DNA from: Nemertoderma westbladi
Taxonomy: Eukaryota > Xenacoelomorpha > Nemertodermatida > Nemertodermatidae
Assembly (NCBI GenBank): GCA_032718475.1
Contig: JAUCBJ010002028.1
Coordinates: 61,707-125,706, forward strand
Direction of reading: 5' to 3'
Length of the DNA stretch: 64,000 nucleotides
Shown here: positions 20,976 to 31,525 of the stretch, piece by piece
How positions within the stretch are numbered: the stretch's first letter is position 1
How the letters are laid out: every line of letters starts with the position of its first letter
The notes under the pieces: generated by a model
Told to the model about the DNA's origin: nothing
What the model saw: only the letters and a program-made list of their open reading frames with translations
Databases searched by the model: none
Position numbers and translations under genes: made by a program

Positions 20976-21640
20976 AAAAACGGCGCCCGGGATACAATGG
21001 TGTACCCGGAAAGAAGATGCGCAGATAAACGGATAAATTCGGCGAAAATAAACATAATTTCAGCATTCTTTAAAGATACCGACAGACTGCGGGAATAACG
21101 GGAGTTTGCGTAAATTAGCGGGAATCTCGAACTGTCGAAAGCTTTCCCGAGATCACTTCCGTTTTTATTGTACCGGTACCCAATTGCTGTACTGCCATAT
21201 ACAATAATGCAATAGGCCAATATGCAATACAGCAATACAGCAATAGTCCTACTGCCAGACCACAGACTGCGTTCAGTGTTAGGCAAAACAGAAGTACCGG
21301 TAGGTCTAAGCAGCTAGGCTTGTACAGTCTGTGTGACGGGATCAGAGGATCCCGACCGGTTGATTTTAATTACGCTTCACCGCACGGTTGAGAAAAGAGT
21401 TTGTTGTTGTCGTTCCAGTATTATTAATAGGGTCGAAATATAGTATACAATATAGAATACTGGAATATGATAGCATGAGATAACTTGGATGTTGTACCGG
21501 TAAATTGATAATATAAATGTTGGTGACGGCGGTGACGGTACTAAAGTGTCACTGTACTGTCCTACGTGACTGAGATAACTGAATAGGATACAAATACTAA
21601 CCGGTAATATATATTCACCTCTACTCTACTTGTGGCCTTG
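20976..21640. other. Unassigned spacer
   Basis: No recognised gene. Contains a small cluster of CAATA/GCAATAC repeats near 21205-21245 and several ACCGGTA motifs. It is neither clearly repetitive nor coding. Confidence 0.4.
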
Positions 21641-22180
21641 TTACTTAGCGGATGCATTTTCCTTGTCCCCGATTGGCCAATAATCTAATTCTCGGCTCCC
21701 ACCTCTGTGGGAGTGTTTCCCCCCCCCCCCCCCCCCCCCCGCTGCTGTCACTTTCCCTCTCCAAGAGGTTTGACCTATAACCTCTTTTGTGTGTGGCTCT
21801 TTGGGGCCGTGTGTTGTCCCCATTTATTGGGGGTGATACGAGGTTGATTGTAATCAACCTCGTACTCCCCAATATTGCTTAAAACGCCACTTCCCAACTT
21901 TATGGGGTTGGTGGAGCGGAATTGAATCCACTCACACTCCCCCCATGCTATCTTCCCGGTGAGAAGATAGCATCACCAACGAGTGCGCTTCAATTCCGCT
22001 GGAACCCGACCTACTATCGGGTGTGAGGTGGTGTTCTCTTTCTTGGAGCCGGCTTTCCAGGCCGCTCCCTATGGGTATGATATTGCTACCCTCTCTTGGT
22101 GCAACTTCACCTATGTTGCACCAAGACATCTGGCGTCTCGGGTCGAGACAATTGTGGATTTCTCTCACGCAATTTTCATC
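21641..22180. other. Cluster of short perfect hairpins
   Basis: At least seven perfect inverted repeats with short loops in about 500 bp. They include CTCCCAC/GTGGGAG (about 21697-21714), TACGAGGTTGAT/ATCAACCTCGTA (21837-21864) and ATGCTATCTTC/GAAGATAGCAT (about 21945-21973). The last is nested in CGGAATTGAA/TTCAATTCCG. Others are ACCCGA/TCGGGT (about 22004-22022), CTTGGTGCAAC/GTTGCACCAAG (about 22097-22127) and GTCTCG/CGAGAC (about 22135-22149). No ORF with domain signal. A 22-nt poly-C tract (21719-21740) sits inside. Function unknown. Confidence 0.75.
21719..21740. repeat. Poly-C tract, 22 nt
   Basis: Uninterrupted C run within the hairpin cluster. Confidence 0.95.
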
Positions 22181-22480
22181 ACCAATCTACTCACTCCACT
22201 CTAACTCCACTTTAACTGACTCTAACTCTCGGACCTCTTCGTCCCTCATTCTGCCTCTTACTCCTCCCCCCCCCCCCCCCCCCCCACACTTGAATTGCAC
22301 TCGCATTCTCTCCACGCATTCTATACTCAACCCTTTTCTACTTTTAACCCATTCACACCTGACGAACCTCACCCTCCACTTCTGTGCCGTCGCACTTAAG
22401 AAGTGTGAAGTCGTCTAGTGCCTCGTCCTGTCATAGTCAATTGGTCCCCAGTCCCAGTAGCTAATTGGAAAAGGTTGCAT
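22181..22480. other. Pyrimidine-rich spacer with poly-C
   Basis: CT-rich on the plus strand (ACTCCACTTTAACTGACTC and similar), with a 20-nt poly-C run at 22266-22285. No coding signal. Confidence 0.5.
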
Positions 22481-22819
22481 GACTATAGTACTTACTTTGG
22501 TTATATTTGCTATATGACTATATATAGATAGATAGATAGATTTATTTATATATTATGCAAACAATAGAAACCAATACATTAACTCAGTAAAATTATTAAT
22601 GTATAGTAAGTATTGTCCAACATAACATAAAGGATAACCCCTAAAGCTTTGCAGCTTATTTCCAAGGGGGTCCTTCAAGTTACTTGGTTACCAATACAAA
22701 CTAAACTAACTACTGTATATAGAATAATTATATAATTTAAACTAAATAAGATACAAGAAATACAAAATTGAACATTATTACTAATTATTGCACATGCACC
22801 TATTTAATATTGAACTAAA

Positions 22820-25390
22820 CTAAATACTGCTATATAAGAATTTGCACTGGTCTTGGAGATGGGATTTTACTGCAGACTTAAAGGCATGTTCATTTTTAAT
22901 ATTTTTAATGTTATTCGGTAAGGAATTCCAATTCTTTATTCCATTAAAGAAAAACGTTTCGCTTTCAAAGGATATACAATTGGGAACATAAAAATTTGAT
23001 GTGCTGGCTCTGGTGCCGTATGAATGTGTATCACTCAGTTTGGTAAATTTTTGATTTAAGTATTTAGGGCAGTTATCATTGAAAACTTTATGTACATGGT
23101 TGAGCCGAAGCTGCTTTACTCTACTGTCTACTTGAATTAAACCAGACTGATTAAAATCTTCAGGGGTTAAATGGTGACGTGGTTTATAATCATTAATAAA
23201 ACGTACTACCTTGTTTTGAGCTGTTTGTAACCTATTTTTGAGATTTTTAGTTAAGCCTTCATACCAAGATGAACTTGCATAGTCAATATGACATTGAATT
23301 AAAGATGAAGAAAGCAACCTACGAGAATTAAAATTTAGGCTATTTTTATGTCGATAAAGAAACTTTAGTCTGCCATTAACTTTTGCAATAATATTTTTAA
23401 CAATGCTTTCTCCGGATAAACTACAATCCAATTTGGAGCCTAAATATTTAACTTCTTTTTTATTTTCAATTTTGTGGCCGTTGCTAATTACTTCAAAGTT
23501 TCGGAACTTGTTTAATTTTCTTTTCGAGCCGAATAAAATATTTTCAGTTTTGCCGTAGTGAATTGAAAGCTTATTATCGATGAGCCATTCGTTGCAGGAT
23601 TCTAGAACTTTGCCTAGTTTTTCACAAATTGTGTCCGGGTCCCTGTGAGAAAAGATTAATGCACTATCATCAGCGTATAATATTAGTTTAAAGTCCGGAT
23701 CTATGCTACTAATCATATCATTTACGTAACATACAAACAGCAACGGCCCTAAGATGCTACCCTGCGGTACTCCACACTTAATTTTCTGAACTGAGGACTG
23801 AGTTTTATTTATATCTACAACTTGACCCCTATCTGATAAGTATGACCTGAACCAATTAATTGAGCCCACACCCATAAGATCTAGTTTTCCTAGTAATATT
23901 TCGTGATCAACCGTGTCAAAGGCCTTCTGTAAATCTAACATTACCATACCGGTATACAATCCCTTCGCGTTGTTACACCTAATATTATCCGTCAAATTGA
24001 TTAGACAACTATCTGTAGAGTAAGATTTACGGAAGCCAGATTGAAATTCGTATATTAAATTGAGTTTGTTAAGATGGAACTCTAGCTGAGTGTACACTGA
24101 ACGTTCAAGAATTTTGGATACAATACTTAACACACTAATGGGCCTGTAATTACTGGTTTCTAATTTACTGTTCTTTTTAAATATTGGAACAACCTTCGCC
24201 AATTTAAGATCATCCGGGACTACATTTTCTAAAATTGAGTAGTTAATTATGTAAGTAATAGGAATCTTTAGCACTTCCGCACCATCCTTAAGAAACCTTG
24301 CTGGAATCTGGTCCAGTCCAGTACTTTTAGATGACGAAATACTGACAAGATTTTTCAATACATAAGCTTCTGAGACAGGCTGTAAAAATAACTTTGGAGA
24401 ATTCTTAACCTTTTCCGAGTAAAATTTGTTTAGTATTTCCGAATTTAGACTGTATTTATTTTTAGCAATTGGCAATTTTTGGACAAGATTCGAGGCTACA
24501 TTAATGAAATAGTTATTGAATAAATTACTTATAATCTTAGGCTCATGAATGAGCTCCCCGTTTTCCTGCAAGACTATATTCGATTTTGAATTTGTGCTTT
24601 TATACCCTAAAGATTTTAATGTCGTCCAAAGTGATTTTGGATTATCCTTATTTTCATCAATTTTGTTGTACAAAAATTCGGATTTCGCTTTTTTAATTTC
24701 ACGCTGTACTAAGTTCCTTAACCTACAGTAATTATTATAATCAGTTAAAATACCATATTTTCTAAATCTATACAATAAGCAATCCCTATCCTTTATAACC
24801 TTAAGAATATTAGCAGTCATCCACGGTTCTGTTCTTTGTTTTAAGTGAACTTCTTTAATGGGTGCTACAGAATCAAGAGCGTTCAAAAATAAATTTTTAA
24901 AAATTGCATAAGCAAGGTTAATATTAGCTGCCTTAAAACATGGTTCCCAGTTGGAGTTAGTTAAAATATTTATAAATTGTTGCTTACTGTAGTTCTTTAA
25001 AGACCTAATTTTGACAGTATTATGTTCCCCAAAAAAATACTTTTGAGATTTCCTTGTACAAAAAACAATAAAGTGATCACTTACACCTATAGATAAAACA
25101 CCAGACTGAGATACCATATCTCTATTATTAATAACAATATGATCTAATAGGGTGGAAGTTTTACTTGTAATTCTAGTTGATTCACTTATTATTTGTTTTA
25201 AACCAAATAAATTCAGAACACTTTGATATTTTCTACAAATAGCTGAGGCTTTTTGATGAAAACAAATATTAAAATCTCCTAGTAAATAAATTTCACAGTC
25301 AGACCTAAGATTCACTAAGATTTTATTTTCTAGATTTTCTAAAAAATTATCTTGTTTTGGCGGCCTGTAAACGCTAGCGATAATAATTGG
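22820..25390 (-). pseudogene. L2-1 endonuclease C-terminus and reverse transcriptase
   Basis: Open frame of about 850 codons. It begins in the endonuclease at PIIIASVYRPPKQ and LLGDFNICF, then STLLDHIVI and GVSDHFIVF (catalytic His). A long linker is followed by the RT (STGLDQIPARFLK, NYRPISVLS, motif A MLDLQKAFDTVDH, motif B GVPQGSILGPLLF, motif C LYADDSAL). The C-terminal HSYGTRAS block resembles the HxYxTR motif of L2/CR1 elements. The RT itself looks intact. The endonuclease lacks its N-terminal half, so the protein is not competent. Confidence 0.9.
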
Positions 25391-25874
25391 TTTAGTTTTG
25401 GTAGTAAAAGTTCGAGCAGTAAAATCTCATCGCAAAGATCGCACGTTTAGATGTAGAAAGTGTAAGCCTTTTCTCTTAAAATATTGGAAGGTATCACCCT
25501 CGGCCTCAATTGGTTGTTGCAAGGGTGAGGCGATAGGTTCGTCAAGTTCGTTATCTAAGGAATCTTCAAAAAATGGGAGTTCAGATAGAATACAACTGTT
25601 ACAAAAATAAATTAGGCTGTTACTGTTTCTGAGGGTGGAATATTTATTTAAAGACCTACGGTAGCACTTGGCATGGGAAAAAGTGACACATTTCTCGCAC
25701 TCAACGATCTTGCTTCGCGAGTTTGCTCCTTGTCTTATTCATCGTCCTGCTAGGCCCTGGATTTACCTCGACATCTCCAGCAAGAATCAACGCGCAGAGT
25801 TGGGAAGTCCACCCACTAAATCTCACTGGACCAGCATTCTTCCTACTTCGAACAAAGACACTCACACCGTTCAT
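25391..25874 (-). pseudogene. L2-1 N-terminus: 2A peptide, PHD-like finger, endonuclease start
   Basis: From the ATG at 25874 the minus strand encodes 41 residues up to and including the 2A Pro-Gly-Pro. It then runs to a stop near 25710. In the next frame follow ECEKCVTFSHAKCYR and YFCNSCILSELP, a PHD-like CxxC...HxxC...CxxC pattern, then GLHFLHLNVRSL, the canonical start of an L2/CR1 endonuclease. The sequence then jumps to the endonuclease middle near 25400, so about 70-80 residues are deleted. A 1-nt frameshift separates the 2A part from the finger. Confidence 0.75.
25752..25802 (-). other. 2A (ribosome-skipping) peptide coding segment
   Basis: Minus-strand codons read QLCALILAGDVEVNPGP, an exact match to the 2A consensus D(V/I)ExNPG|P with the usual hydrophobic lead. 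In known 2A peptides the ribosome skips the last Gly-Pro bond. N-terminal 2As of this type are known on CR1/L2-like elements of several marine invertebrates. Here it begins 23 residues after a Met, so cleavage would release a peptide of about 40 residues. Confidence 0.9.
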
Positions 25875-26004
25875 TGTCCAGATATACTAATGATTATTAC
25901 ATACGTACATACTAATTGCACTTTTAATTAAATTTGCACTTAGGAGTTCGTATTACTTCACATGTGGTGCCTTCCAGGCATCCCCACATCTCCCCCTCTA
26001 AGTT

Positions 26005-26355
26005 CTAGTTCGCTCCTCCTGACTTTGGGAACCATCGCAGTTCCTTCCCTCTGTGGTCCTCTTCCCTCGGTCGCTTCCTGGTCGTCGCCGCTCCCTTGTT
26101 CTTATCCCCTTTAAGGTTCCTGATCCTTGCCATCACCTCTCCGCTGATTCCCGTCGTGGACTCCTTGGGTGCTGGTGTTATTAGCTCCCAGTATCGCTTC
26201 GCGGGTGGCCCCTCCGAATGGCCCTGTTGCTTCCCCCTAGTGGCGTCCCATAGGATCACCTTCATGGCCCGCGGCACATGCTCCGCCAGGAAATCTCTGA
26301 ACTCTCTCCAGTTCTGTGGCGTCCACCTGTCTAAATACCTCTGCGTATTTATCAC
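26005..26355 (-). pseudogene. BEL-X gag-region C-terminal segment
   Basis: 117 codons beginning INTQRYLDRWTPQNWREFRDFL, with an amphipathic helical look, then a basic tail (RKRPREEDHRGKELRW) that could bind nucleic acid. It lies just downstream of the zinc-knuckle segment in the minus direction. I do not recognise the family. A near-palindrome with ATGTGG/CCACAT arms follows at 25960-25992. Confidence 0.5.
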
Positions 26356-26466
26356 TCCGGCGTACGACGCCGCCGTTGACGCTTCCTGATAAGTAAACGG
26401 AAGTCTCCGTTTAATGATTTCCAGATGGGCCTCCTGGTTGATGTTAAAGAAGCCCCACCGGAATTC

Positions 26467-26736
26467 CTAGGCCTTCATCCGCTGGCGCGTCATGGCGCCG
26501 ACATCGGCCCATTCGTCGAAGATCCTAAACTTCTCCTCGTCGTCCATCCAGTCGCACTGGCGTCCGTAGTGCCCCCGGAAGTTGCACTTAGAACACCGGT
26601 TGTGCAACCGTGGACACGCCCCCATCCTATGACTCGACTCGCGGCAGTAGAGGCAACTCGTCCCCTTCTGGAATCGGTACAAGCAGCTCCTTTCCTGGTG
26701 AGTTTGCTTCCCGCAGTAATCGCAGCCGAGTACCAA
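26467..26736 (-). pseudogene. BEL-X gag zinc-knuckle segment
   Basis: Three perfect CX2CX4HX4C knuckles in a row: CDYCGKQTHQERSC, CLYCRESSHRMGAC and CSKCNFRGHYGRQC, then an acidic EWADVGAM tail. CCHC knuckles are the RNA-binding module of Gag proteins and support a gag-position assignment. The frame differs from the segments on each side. Confidence 0.8.
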
Positions 26737-26790
26737 TGCCTCCCGCCCTATGCCATCTTTCGTCCCAAGCGATCTCCTCGGTCTATGGAG

Positions 26791-27438
26791 TCACTGGTAA
26801 GCGAACATCTGGATGTTAGCGTCCCAGTCCACGTCTATCTCCTCGCCTCGCCTGGGCATCGTCTCTCCGAATACTACCCGTGGTGCCGTTCCCGGTTGCT
26901 CGCCCAACCTGATGGTGCTCCCCGTGAAATCCATCGCCGGCTCCTCATGCACCCAGGCCCGCTTGCCGGGTCTATCCCAGAAGGCTCTCGCCCCGCTGGC
27001 TGTCACCACTCTCCCACCAACCCACTCCGTGTCCGAGTGGCCGATTCTCCCGATGGGCGGCATCTCTCTGAACTCCTCGTCCTCCTCTGGGAGTGGCTCC
27101 AAACCCGGTATCCCGGTGGATCCACTGTGTCCCTTCCCACCTTGGCTCTCGCCCGTGACTCTCCATCCTTCCAGTTCCCCTGGCCTTCTCTCCGCGAAAT
27201 CGCCCTCGGCGCCTGTTGGTATGGGCGTCGTCTGCAACCCCGATGTCAACTGTTTCGGTGATCCTACCGTCCACCCCAATTCTCGCCTTAGAGACTCGCC
27301 CGAACTCCCTGATGTCCAGTGTAGATCGTCTAAGGCCGCCTGTCCCTCGAACCCATAGCCCTCTCCTCTAGCTTCCGCCTCCCTTTCTTCTGCCTCCCTC
27401 CTTTCTTGTCTAGCGATTTCTTCTAATCGCTTCGCCTC
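26791..27438 (-). pseudogene. BEL-X gag linker, low-complexity charged
   Basis: Minus-strand reading gives an Arg/Glu-rich helix (EEIARQERREAEEREAEARGEG), then a Gly/Pro/Glu-rich stretch with PLPEEDEEFREMPP, to a stop at 26791. A stop near 27440 separates it from the segment upstream. Reads as a disordered linker between the exonuclease-like domain and the zinc knuckles. Confidence 0.5.
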
Positions 27439-28373
27439 TCATCTATCCGCCTCTAGCTGCTCCCACCTCTGATATGGCGTATCCACCTCCCCGTCTACTA
27501 GATATTGGCAGTTGTAATATACCGACTCGACCTTCAGCCCCGGGTGGTCTACCAGACCCACGAAAGCCACTTTGAAGGCTCTTCTGTAGTTCAGGGGTGA
27601 TCCCGATAGCAGAAATGCTGTTGGTTGCAGAAATGCAGGATATATTGCTTCTGATATATCTTTATCACTCCTCTCTGGAATTGATACACCTCTTGCTTCC
27701 CCGGTCTCACTCCCCACTTCAGCGAGTTCGCCAACTCTGCTCCGTACTCCTCCCTGAATTTACCCCAGTCCATTGGCTTGTGGCATACGAGCCCCATTAG
27801 CTGGCCCATCGCCACTGCTCCACAATGGCCCACGTTCTCTACTAGTCCCAACCCGTCTGGCGCTGTCATAGCCATGTAGACCGTTTGCATGTCCAGGAGG
27901 TTGGGGGTCTCCGGACCGATGATCCTCTCCGCATCGTCGCGGATCGCCAATCCCACCTTTATCGTCGACTTCTCTCTTACTAGGCCCTGCACTGCCTTTG
28001 GCAACCGGTTTAACTTCAGGCCGTTCTTCTTCCCATACGTTCCCAGATCGAACAGGAATATATCCCCATTTGGCGCGGCCAAATGCAGGAGTATGGTTCT
28101 GGCCGACCCCGCCGACCCTCTTCTCGAACCTTCCTCGTCTTCCACGGTCCCCTCATCATCTAGGACCATGTATCCTCCCCTGCTGACGGACTCTACGAAC
28201 CTCTTCCAGTCCTTTCTCGGTGGTTCCTTTGGATACTTCGGTATCCCGAACTTCGCCTCGTCTCCCTTTACCACGTAGTGGAAATGATCGAAGATTGCGT
28301 TGTCTAGCGACAGTGTCCCGTAGGTCCCGACCAGCCGCTGTTCGTGCACCTCCCTGAAATGGTCCTGCAGCAT
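27439..28373 (-). pseudogene. BEL-X gag region: DEDD-type 3'-5' exonuclease-like domain
   Basis: From the minus strand: a short N-terminal part (LQDHFREVHEQRLVGTYG), then a fold pattern of the RNase D/WRN/EXD family. Exo I-like is MVLDDEGTV (DxE). Next are TILLHLAAPNGDIFLFDLG (strand pair) and Exo II-like IKVGLAIRDDAERI (KVGxxIxxD), then LLDMQTVYMAM and PMDWGKFREEY. Exo III (Y/H xxx D) cannot be placed because the frame slips near 27640, after GKQEVYQF; the continuation reads RSDKDISEAIYPAFL in the next frame down to 27439. Such a domain is not part of standard Gag proteins. Activity is unknown; this copy is frame-broken. Confidence 0.65.
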
Positions 28374-28560
28374 TCGCGCCTTGTGACCCTTTCTCTAACC
28401 GCTCGTAGTATCCCCTCGTCTTCTCTTCCGGATGCCTTTCGGTGAAATCCACCAGTATCTCCTTTCCTCCCAACTCCGCCTTTCTCTTTCTAACAAGTTT
28501 CTCCACCATTTCGAACTCTCCCGATCGCTCACCTATAAGGTGGGGACTTGCCAAGGCACA
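28374..28560 (-). pseudogene. BEL-X gag N-terminus
   Basis: Reads EMVEKLVRKRKAELGGKEI and VDFTERHPEEKTRGYYERL, then loses frame through one extra base near 28390. The second copy at 62460-62817 keeps the frame and confirms the join. Conserved in both copies although they differ downstream. A good splice-donor-like AG|GTGAGCG lies just upstream of the first Met in both copies. Confidence 0.7.
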
Positions 28561-28599
28561 ATATAAGTGAGTGATGTAGTTAGGATGGTCTGTGCGGTC

Positions 28600-29038
28600 C
28601 GATAATGGCCTATCTCTCTCTGAATGCTAGGTTATTGCCTAATTTTCCTACTTATATTTTCTAAAGGTGGCAAATTTACTAAATTCCCTAATTTTTGTCA
28701 GTTACTTTAATTATATTCTGGAATATCTTGCCTACTGTTACCATAATTTGTCTAATTTTGATTTTAATATTTATTTTAATCCTACAGCTGTGCTATCAGT
28801 ATCTATTAATGGATTATTTCTTCTTTTAATCCATATTCTGGCCTACTCTACGGGCTGTGCAATACAGTAGTATGTCTCGTGTGGCCTACACAATCTGTCC
28901 TGCTGTACCCACATGCCCCCCTCTCACTATTCACTACTAACTCTACTAACTTTCTAACTAATTTCTACTAACTCTTACTATATACTACATACCCTCCTAC
29001 CAGTAGCTCTTACTACTAATGGTACTACATGTACCCTC
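28600..29038 (-). repeat. BEL LTR, 3' part (shared LTR)
   Basis: Closely matches 45336-45620 and, less closely, 62870-63310 (for example TGTTACCATAATTTGTC and GGGCTGTGCA). It ends at 29038 where RTE copy B is inserted, and resumes at 44807. The inner border near 28600 is not exactly defined. A short TACTAAC-rich stretch at the right end is the start of the LTR-internal minisatellite. Confidence 0.8.
29026..29038. repeat. RTE-B target duplication, left copy
   Basis: TACATGTACCCTC, repeated at 44807-44819. It falls in the LTR minisatellite of the BEL element. Confidence 0.8.
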
Positions 29039-29262
29039 AGTAAACTAGCCTCAGTAAACACCCTAACACTCGGGTCCCCAATGCGACAAGGTGAGCTGAC
29101 TGCCTTGGCAGATAAGCTTTCTCTTAGCGCAGTGGGTGTTCAAGAGTACCGAATGCAGACTGGACAGACTGATGAGGTTCTGATTAAGGACATGGGGGGC
29201 GGTTGGCGACTCGCCCTCGCGTCAGCAGATGATAGTGGCAATGGTGGAATTGGTCTATTGAT
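29039..29262 (+). pseudogene. RTE copy B, 5' piece of endonuclease
   Basis: Reads (L)GSPMRQGELTALADKLSLS, then VGVQEYRM and MGGGWRLALASADD, stopping where the Penelope-like insertion begins. It is the most 5' RTE sequence in the window, yet still lacks the WNVR-type start of the domain. The continuation (GLLMNPTAH...) is at 42044, across the insertion. Confidence 0.85.
29252..29262. repeat. Penelope target duplication, left copy
   Basis: GGTCTATTGAT, repeated at 42044-42054; in uninterrupted RTE copy A it occurs once. This defines the insertion as 29263-42043. Confidence 0.85.
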
Positions 29263-29340
29263 CAGATGAAAGGGTAAGAATAAGTAAGAAAATAAGTTTA
29301 ATTCGGAGTATAAAATATAATTGTCAAGCAGTATATTAGG
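29263..29340 (-). repeat. 78-bp terminal inverted repeat, left
   Basis: Perfect reverse complement of 31526-31603 (starts CAGATGAAAGGGTAAG). Matches the inverted terminal extension seen in Penelope-like elements. Confidence 0.93.
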
Positions 29341-31163
29341 ACAAATCGTCTGTCTGGTACAGTAGGAGCAGCGTTTAGACACGAGGCTATAGGCATTTTG
29401 GAAGCCCAGAGAAAAGTACCAATTACTCCAAACCTAACTGAGGTTGAGTGGGGGGCTGTTAACGAACTACGAAAAAATGACTCAATTATAATTCGCCCAG
29501 CTGATAAAGGAAATAAAACAGTAATATTAGATAAGTCAGAATACATAGAAAAAAATGGAAAATATATTAACAGATACTACCCAGTTTATAAAATTAGAAA
29601 AAAAATCCTGTAACAACATACGAGAGACGGGTTAATAATACATTACGCTCATTAGCTAAGAACGGACAGATCACGTCTACACTACGTACAAAGTTAAGTG
29701 CATACCATTCTGAGTTGCCATATACCTATGGTAATCCCAAGGTCCATAAAGATGGGACACCATTAAGGAATATTGTTGCTTGGAATAACGCACCAGGGGG
29801 AAACATAGCTAAATTCATTGCTGGGGTACTACGTGGGTACTTGAGTCAAGGTGCATCATATATTAAAAATTCAACTGATTTTATTGATAAAATAAAAAAA
29901 GTTGTGCCAAATAATAATGAGTTACAAGTCAGTTTTGATGTTATTAACATGTTCGGCAATGTCCCGGTAGAGGGGGCTAGAGAGGTAGTTATGGATGTTA
30001 TCTCACAAGATCCAGAGTTCCAAGACCGAACAGGGATAAATGTTGATACTTTTCGTATATTGTTGGACCTTGTCCTAAACCAAACAGCGTTTGTGTTTCA
30101 GGACAAATGTTTTTGTCAGATTAAAGGTTTGCCTATGGGAAATCCCATTTCCCCAATCCTTAGTTGTCTATTTATGTACAGTCTAGAAAGGAGAGCTGCT
30201 GAGCTGGGGATTTTACCTAGAGTGTGGCTACGCTATGTGGATGACACATGGTGTTTAGTTAATAAAGATGAGGTAGACCGACTGTTAAATAATCTAAATT
30301 CATTACATAGCGATGTGAAATTCACTGTAGAACACCAGCGAGAAGACGGCAGCCTCCCCTTCTTAGATACATTGGTCACAATCCACCCGGGTAGTTCTAG
30401 TTCGATAAGCACCACAGTATATCAAAAACCAACACATTCGAATAGGTATCTTAATTTTAATTCAAATCATCACCCTAGGATTAAACAAAGTGTATGCAAA
30501 GGTCTATATTATCGATCTAATAGACTATGTTCCACAGAATCTAATATAATTAAAACTCAAAATAACCTAGCCAATACACTAAAATGCAACGGGTATCCGA
30601 CACGTATCATATACAATACACAAAGGAAAATAAATAATGCAATTAAAAATCCAATATCCAAACAACCACGGGAAAAACCTGAAATTAACATAGCATTGCC
30701 ATATGTACAAAATGTCACGGAGAGTTTGGAACGGTTGTGTAGGAAATATAATATTGGAACTTTCTCAAGAATGGGCCGTAGCCTGGCATCATACATACAG
30801 AATGGTCACAAGCCTGAGAGTAGTCCCAGGGGAATTGTTTACGCCATCCCATGCGAGTGCGATAAAGTATACGTAGGACAAAGTAAATACGCATTAGATG
30901 TAAGATTAGTAGCTCATGATGGCGACTTAAGACACGAGAGAGTAAAAGCTACAGAGTTAGCGGCACATTTAGTAGAGGAGAATCATGTCCCGTTATTCCA
31001 TAAGGCCAAAGTAATAGGACGAGAAAGTAGGTTGTACTCCCGTTTAGTTCTCGAGAGTTTACATATAAAGAAGTTAGGACATCAAGCAATAAACAAACGG
31101 GTTTCAGTTGAGGTTGATAACTTTAGCGCAGGAAAAATTAATAAAATCCAATTTAATGATTGA
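29341..31163 (+). pseudogene. PLE-1: Penelope RT and GIY-YIG endonuclease, frameshifted
   Basis: Same protein as PLE-2, but 5'-truncated (starts at RLSGTVGAA) and with one extra A in each of two A-runs (near 29556 and 29606), which put the first 200 bp out of frame. From 29715 the frame is open: PYTYGNPKVHKDG, FDVINMFGNVP (motif A region), GLPMGNPISPILS, RYVDDTW (catalytic YVDD), LPFLDTLV, YQKPTHSNRYL, then a GIY-YIG domain (GIVYAIPCECDKVYVGQS) near the C-terminus. Both domains are intact in this copy. The two slips are in homopolymers, so either real or sequence errors. Confidence 0.9.
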
Positions 31164-31200
31164 CAATGTGAGAAAAAAATGGTGTGTGTGTGTGTGTGGA

Positions 31201-31225
31201 GGGGGGGGGGGGGGGGGGGGGGGGG
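31201..31225. repeat. Poly-G tract in the PLE-1 3' UTR, 25 nt
   Basis: Follows a TG dinucleotide run. PLE-2 has a 24-nt G run at the same place (41731-41754). Confidence 0.95.
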
Positions 31226-31525
31226 TTGGTTGTAGATTATATTATGTTGTGTGCTATATAGTTGTGATTATACTGTAGTTAGGTAATTTCATTTATGTGT
31301 TTATTTGGTAATAGTAATAATTTGTACTGTAGTAAGTTCGTTTTGTGCAATATCTATCTCATCTCATACTGTATAAGAATTTATATTTAAGCAACAGATG
31401 TACCACTACCGGTTACCTGATTCAGTGATTGATAATGGCTGCGATCTGCAGTTGAAATATATTTCTTTTGCCTAGGCCCTACCGTACTGCCGTACCGTAT
31501 TCGAATTGTATATAGATATATAGTA

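Larger units (their letters stand above)
22481..25930 (-). mobile_element. L2-1: L2-like non-LTR retrotransposon with 2A peptide
   Basis: Minus-strand element. The 3' end carries AAATAAAT followed by a CTAT/GATA-type run (22510-22545 on the plus strand), typical of L2 tails. Moving 5' are the RT (22820-25315 frame), a shortened endonuclease, a PHD-like Cys/His segment and an N-terminal 2A peptide with its own Met at 25874. The central part of the endonuclease (including the catalytic Glu region) is deleted and the N-terminal part is in other frames, so the copy is defective. The 5' border is near 25900-25940, against BEL gag sequence. Confidence 0.85.
25931..29038 (-). mobile_element. BEL-X: LTR retrotransposon, 5' LTR and gag region
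   Basis: Minus-strand. The right-hand side (28600-29038) is LTR sequence continuing at 44807-45324 on the other side of a nested RTE; the left-hand side is a gag-position ORF broken by several frameshifts. The same leader and gag N-terminus recur at 60334-62839 next to another LTR. The pol of this copy is missing; L2-1 abuts it at about 25930. BEL/Pao assignment rests on the linked pol at 46042-50042, which shares this LTR. Confidence 0.7.

Noticed and set aside
17135-21286. Minus-strand ORFs of up to 897 codons with VPFAPTMYQVAYLLYLL repeats
   Set aside because: Pure translation of the GGTAC minisatellite; several frames are open at once with no domain, and the unit is not a consistent multiple of 3.
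26425-27358. Plus-strand ORFs over the BEL gag region
   Set aside because: Antisense shadows of the minus-strand gag segments; only the minus strand has zinc knuckles and exonuclease-like motifs.
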